Made by a program: the position numbers and the translations under genes. A stretch of 64,000 nt of DNA from a virus. The stretch lies in the IMG/VR virus record IMGVR_UViG_3300010371_000003, positions 1 to 64,000 of that record. One strand, 5' to 3'. Positions 62,749 to 64,000 of this stretch are shown one piece after another. Position 1 is the first letter of the stretch; the number at the start of each line of letters is the position of its first letter. Under the pieces are notes generated by a model. That model was given only the letters and a program-made list of their open reading frames with translations. It was not told the DNA's origin and did not search any database.

Positions 62749-62956
62749 TTGACCACAAAAGGCGCGTAATCCCGGGGCTCTTGGCGGAACTCGGGTTGCA
62801 GCCGTGGTGGACCCACATACTGTAACACTGTCACGCGGCCGGTCTACCGGTTCGCGAGGACCTGCGACTCGTTGCACCGTCCGGGCGACGCGCTGGTTCT
62901 TGGCTACCCGGGTTCGCGCGGATGCAGCTTGAGCCGATGGCGAACCTGGGCGCCTT

Positions 62957-63763
62957 TTAACCGCCGGTGGGCAACGACCGCGCCCCGTTCGCCCAGCGCC
63001 GCATCTTCCGCATCGCCGCGCCTTCGATCTGGCGCACCCACTCCTCGGTGACGTTGGTCAGCTTGCCGACTTCCTCGAGGGACAGGGCGCCGCGCTTCGC
63101 CACCACGCGGTGGGCGCAGGTCTCGGCCAGCTCCCAGACCTGCTTGTCAGGGAAGTTGAGCTTGATGACGCCCGTGACGTCATCGACGTCGAGGTACAGG
63201 TGGGCCGTGCACGACACCCACGGGCACGGCCCCGGCTCTGCGGCGCAGTCGCCCAGTTCGACGGGCCGGTACTGCAGCACCTCGTGGGCCCGCAGCCAGG
63301 CCTCGTCACGTCTCAGCTGGCGCTTTTCCAGCTTGGTCAGCGGCTTGAGGCCCAGCGACCGCGGGCGCGCGCCTGGGCGCTGCTTTCGCTGCGGGACGAC
63401 GCGCAGGGCGGCGGGCCGGATTGGCGCCAGCTTGGCCGGCTTGGGCGCCTGCCGAAGGGGCACACGCTTCGGTCGCGCCGGGGGTGCCCGCCGGGGGGCG
63501 CGCCGGACCGGCGCCCGGTAGGCCAGCAGGTCCCCGCCGCCTTCCACGGGCGTCCGGACGCGCAAGGGGTGCCGCCAGGGGCGCGCCGGGGGCGCGGCGC
63601 CCTGCTGGTCGACCTGTTTCGCGCCCGGCGGCAACCGGCGCGCCGCGCGGGCCTCCGGCGGCTCCCGCACCACCAGCCGGTTGAACAGCACCGGCCGCAG
63701 CAGCAGCTGCTCGGGCTCGCGTCTTCGGGCCACATGCGCGAGGGCCACGGCGGGGGCGGACAT
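62957..63763 (-). CDS. Sigma-region-4-like HTH protein
   Basis: 268 residues. GGAGG precedes ATG 63763. The N-terminal 145 residues are Arg/Pro-rich and low in complexity. The C-terminus has GPCPWVSCTAHLYLDVDDVT, KLNFPDKQVWELAETCAHRV and LEEVGKLTNVTEEWVRQIE, the sigma-70 region 4 pattern. The same module ends the protein at 8693-10492, so they are paralogues in part. Probably a regulator of late or lysogenic genes. Confidence 0.75.
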   Translation of the reverse strand: MSAPAVALAHVARRREPEQLLLRPVLFNRLVVREPPEARAARRLPPGAKQVDQQGAAPPARPWRHPLRVRTPVEGGGDLLAYRAPVRRAPRRAPPARPKRVPLRQAPKPAKLAPIRPAALRVVPQRKQRPGARPRSLGLKPLTKLEKRQLRRDEAWLRAHEVLQYRPVELGDCAAEPGPCPWVSCTAHLYLDVDDVTGVIKLNFPDKQVWELAETCAHRVVAKRGALSLEEVGKLTNVTEEWVRQIEGAAMRKMRRWANGARSLPTGG

Positions 63764-64000
63764 TCGGTTCCCTCCAGGTCTCGATCAGCCGGTCAACCGA
63801 CCGTTTCGCCGCGGATTTTACCAGTCCACGCGGGACGATGTCTCTAGCAAGTGTAAGCGTGGCTGCATAAATCGGCTCGTCGCAAATGGACCGGAGTTGC
63901 CCGGGGTACGCCGTCCAGCGCACCACCATGAACTTCGCCGGCGACCTGGTGGGCGCGTGATAGATCGCCCAGAACACGCGCGCGACGGGCGCCTCGGGCG
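63764..64000 (-). CDS. Hypothetical protein, N-terminus outside window
   Basis: The frame is open from the right edge (PEAPVARVFWAIYHAPTR onward) and reads convincingly through YPGQLRSICDEPIYAATLTL to RLIETWREPNV. It then continues without a stop into the frame of the gene at 62957-63763, where it becomes Ala/Arg-rich, so its true end is unresolved. A frameshift or early stop near 63750-63770 is likely. It was marked as ending at 63764 because the sigma-like gene has a strong Shine-Dalgarno there. No family recognised. Confidence 0.5.

Noticed and set aside
1-64000. Search by eye for Mu-type transposase (MuA/MuB) genes
   Set aside because: No DDE-type or MuB-like gene recognised; integration genes are of the tyrosine recombinase type.
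1-64000. CRISPR arrays and insertion sequences
   Set aside because: No regularly spaced short repeats or terminal inverted repeats with transposase were seen.

Overview
The window is a very GC-rich, gene-dense stretch that reads as most or all of the genome of a temperate, contractile-tailed double-stranded DNA phage or prophage. The virion genes follow the order known from phage Mu: small terminase, large terminase, portal, gpF-like head morphogenesis protein, protease/scaffold, gpT-like capsid, gp36-like, virion morphogenesis, sheath, tube, frameshifted chaperone, tape measure, hub/spike, baseplate J. No Mu transposase is visible; the integrase is a tyrosine recombinase next to a tRNA 3'-end-like sequence, so the phage probably inserts at a tRNA gene. 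The likely host is a myxobacterium or relative (Myxococcota). This is inferred from GC content, from a secreted protein carrying the NNCGACGHVC-type cysteine motif common in that phylum, and from sigma-region-4-like proteins of a myxobacterial style. No rRNA, CRISPR array or insertion sequence was seen.

Layout, mostly transcribed right to left (- strand). 1-6.2 kb: an edge gene, a large ParB-like protein, small proteins, a replication protein and a DnaA-domain-IV-like protein, with iteron-like repeats inside the replication gene. 6.2-8.5 kb: attP/tRNA-like region, integrase and a divergent switch with a ribbon-helix-helix (RHH) gene. 8.7-12.2 kb: a sigma-like multi-domain protein and small zinc-binding proteins. 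12.2-17.7 kb: four recombination genes (HerA-like ATPase, SMC/RecF-like ATPase, Sak4-like ATPase, RecE-like exonuclease). 17.8-20.4 kb: small early genes. 20.5-23.2 kb: a + strand run that begins with an Arc-like repressor and ends with an M15 peptidase endolysin. 23.2-26.6 kb: RuvC resolvase, holin-like and other membrane proteins, and a Skp-like lipoprotein. 26.6-34.6 kb: genes that nearly all carry export signals (SGNH hydrolase, glycosyltransferase-like protein, a 1531-residue fibre-like protein). 35.5-36.2 kb: one + strand gene for a Cys-rich envelope protein. 36.2-53.2 kb: tail, baseplate and head genes. 53.3-56.9 kb: the gpF-like gene followed by an unusual block of three lipoprotein-like genes and a papain-family protease. 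56.9-61 kb: portal with a fused InPase-like domain, and the terminases. 61-64 kb: a regulatory region with CG-tract repeats, a + strand DUF5343-like gene, an intrinsic terminator, a second sigma-like protein and an edge gene.

How the parts work together: adjoining genes very often overlap by ATGA, GTGA or TGATG, so most blocks look like translationally coupled operons. Replication, recombination, lysis and virion modules are all present. The parts least explained by known phage biology are the exported-protein block at 26-35 kb, the lipoprotein/papain block at 54-56.5 kb and the HerA/SMC/Sak4/RecE cluster. All family assignments come from reading translated sequence and motifs; no database search was run.
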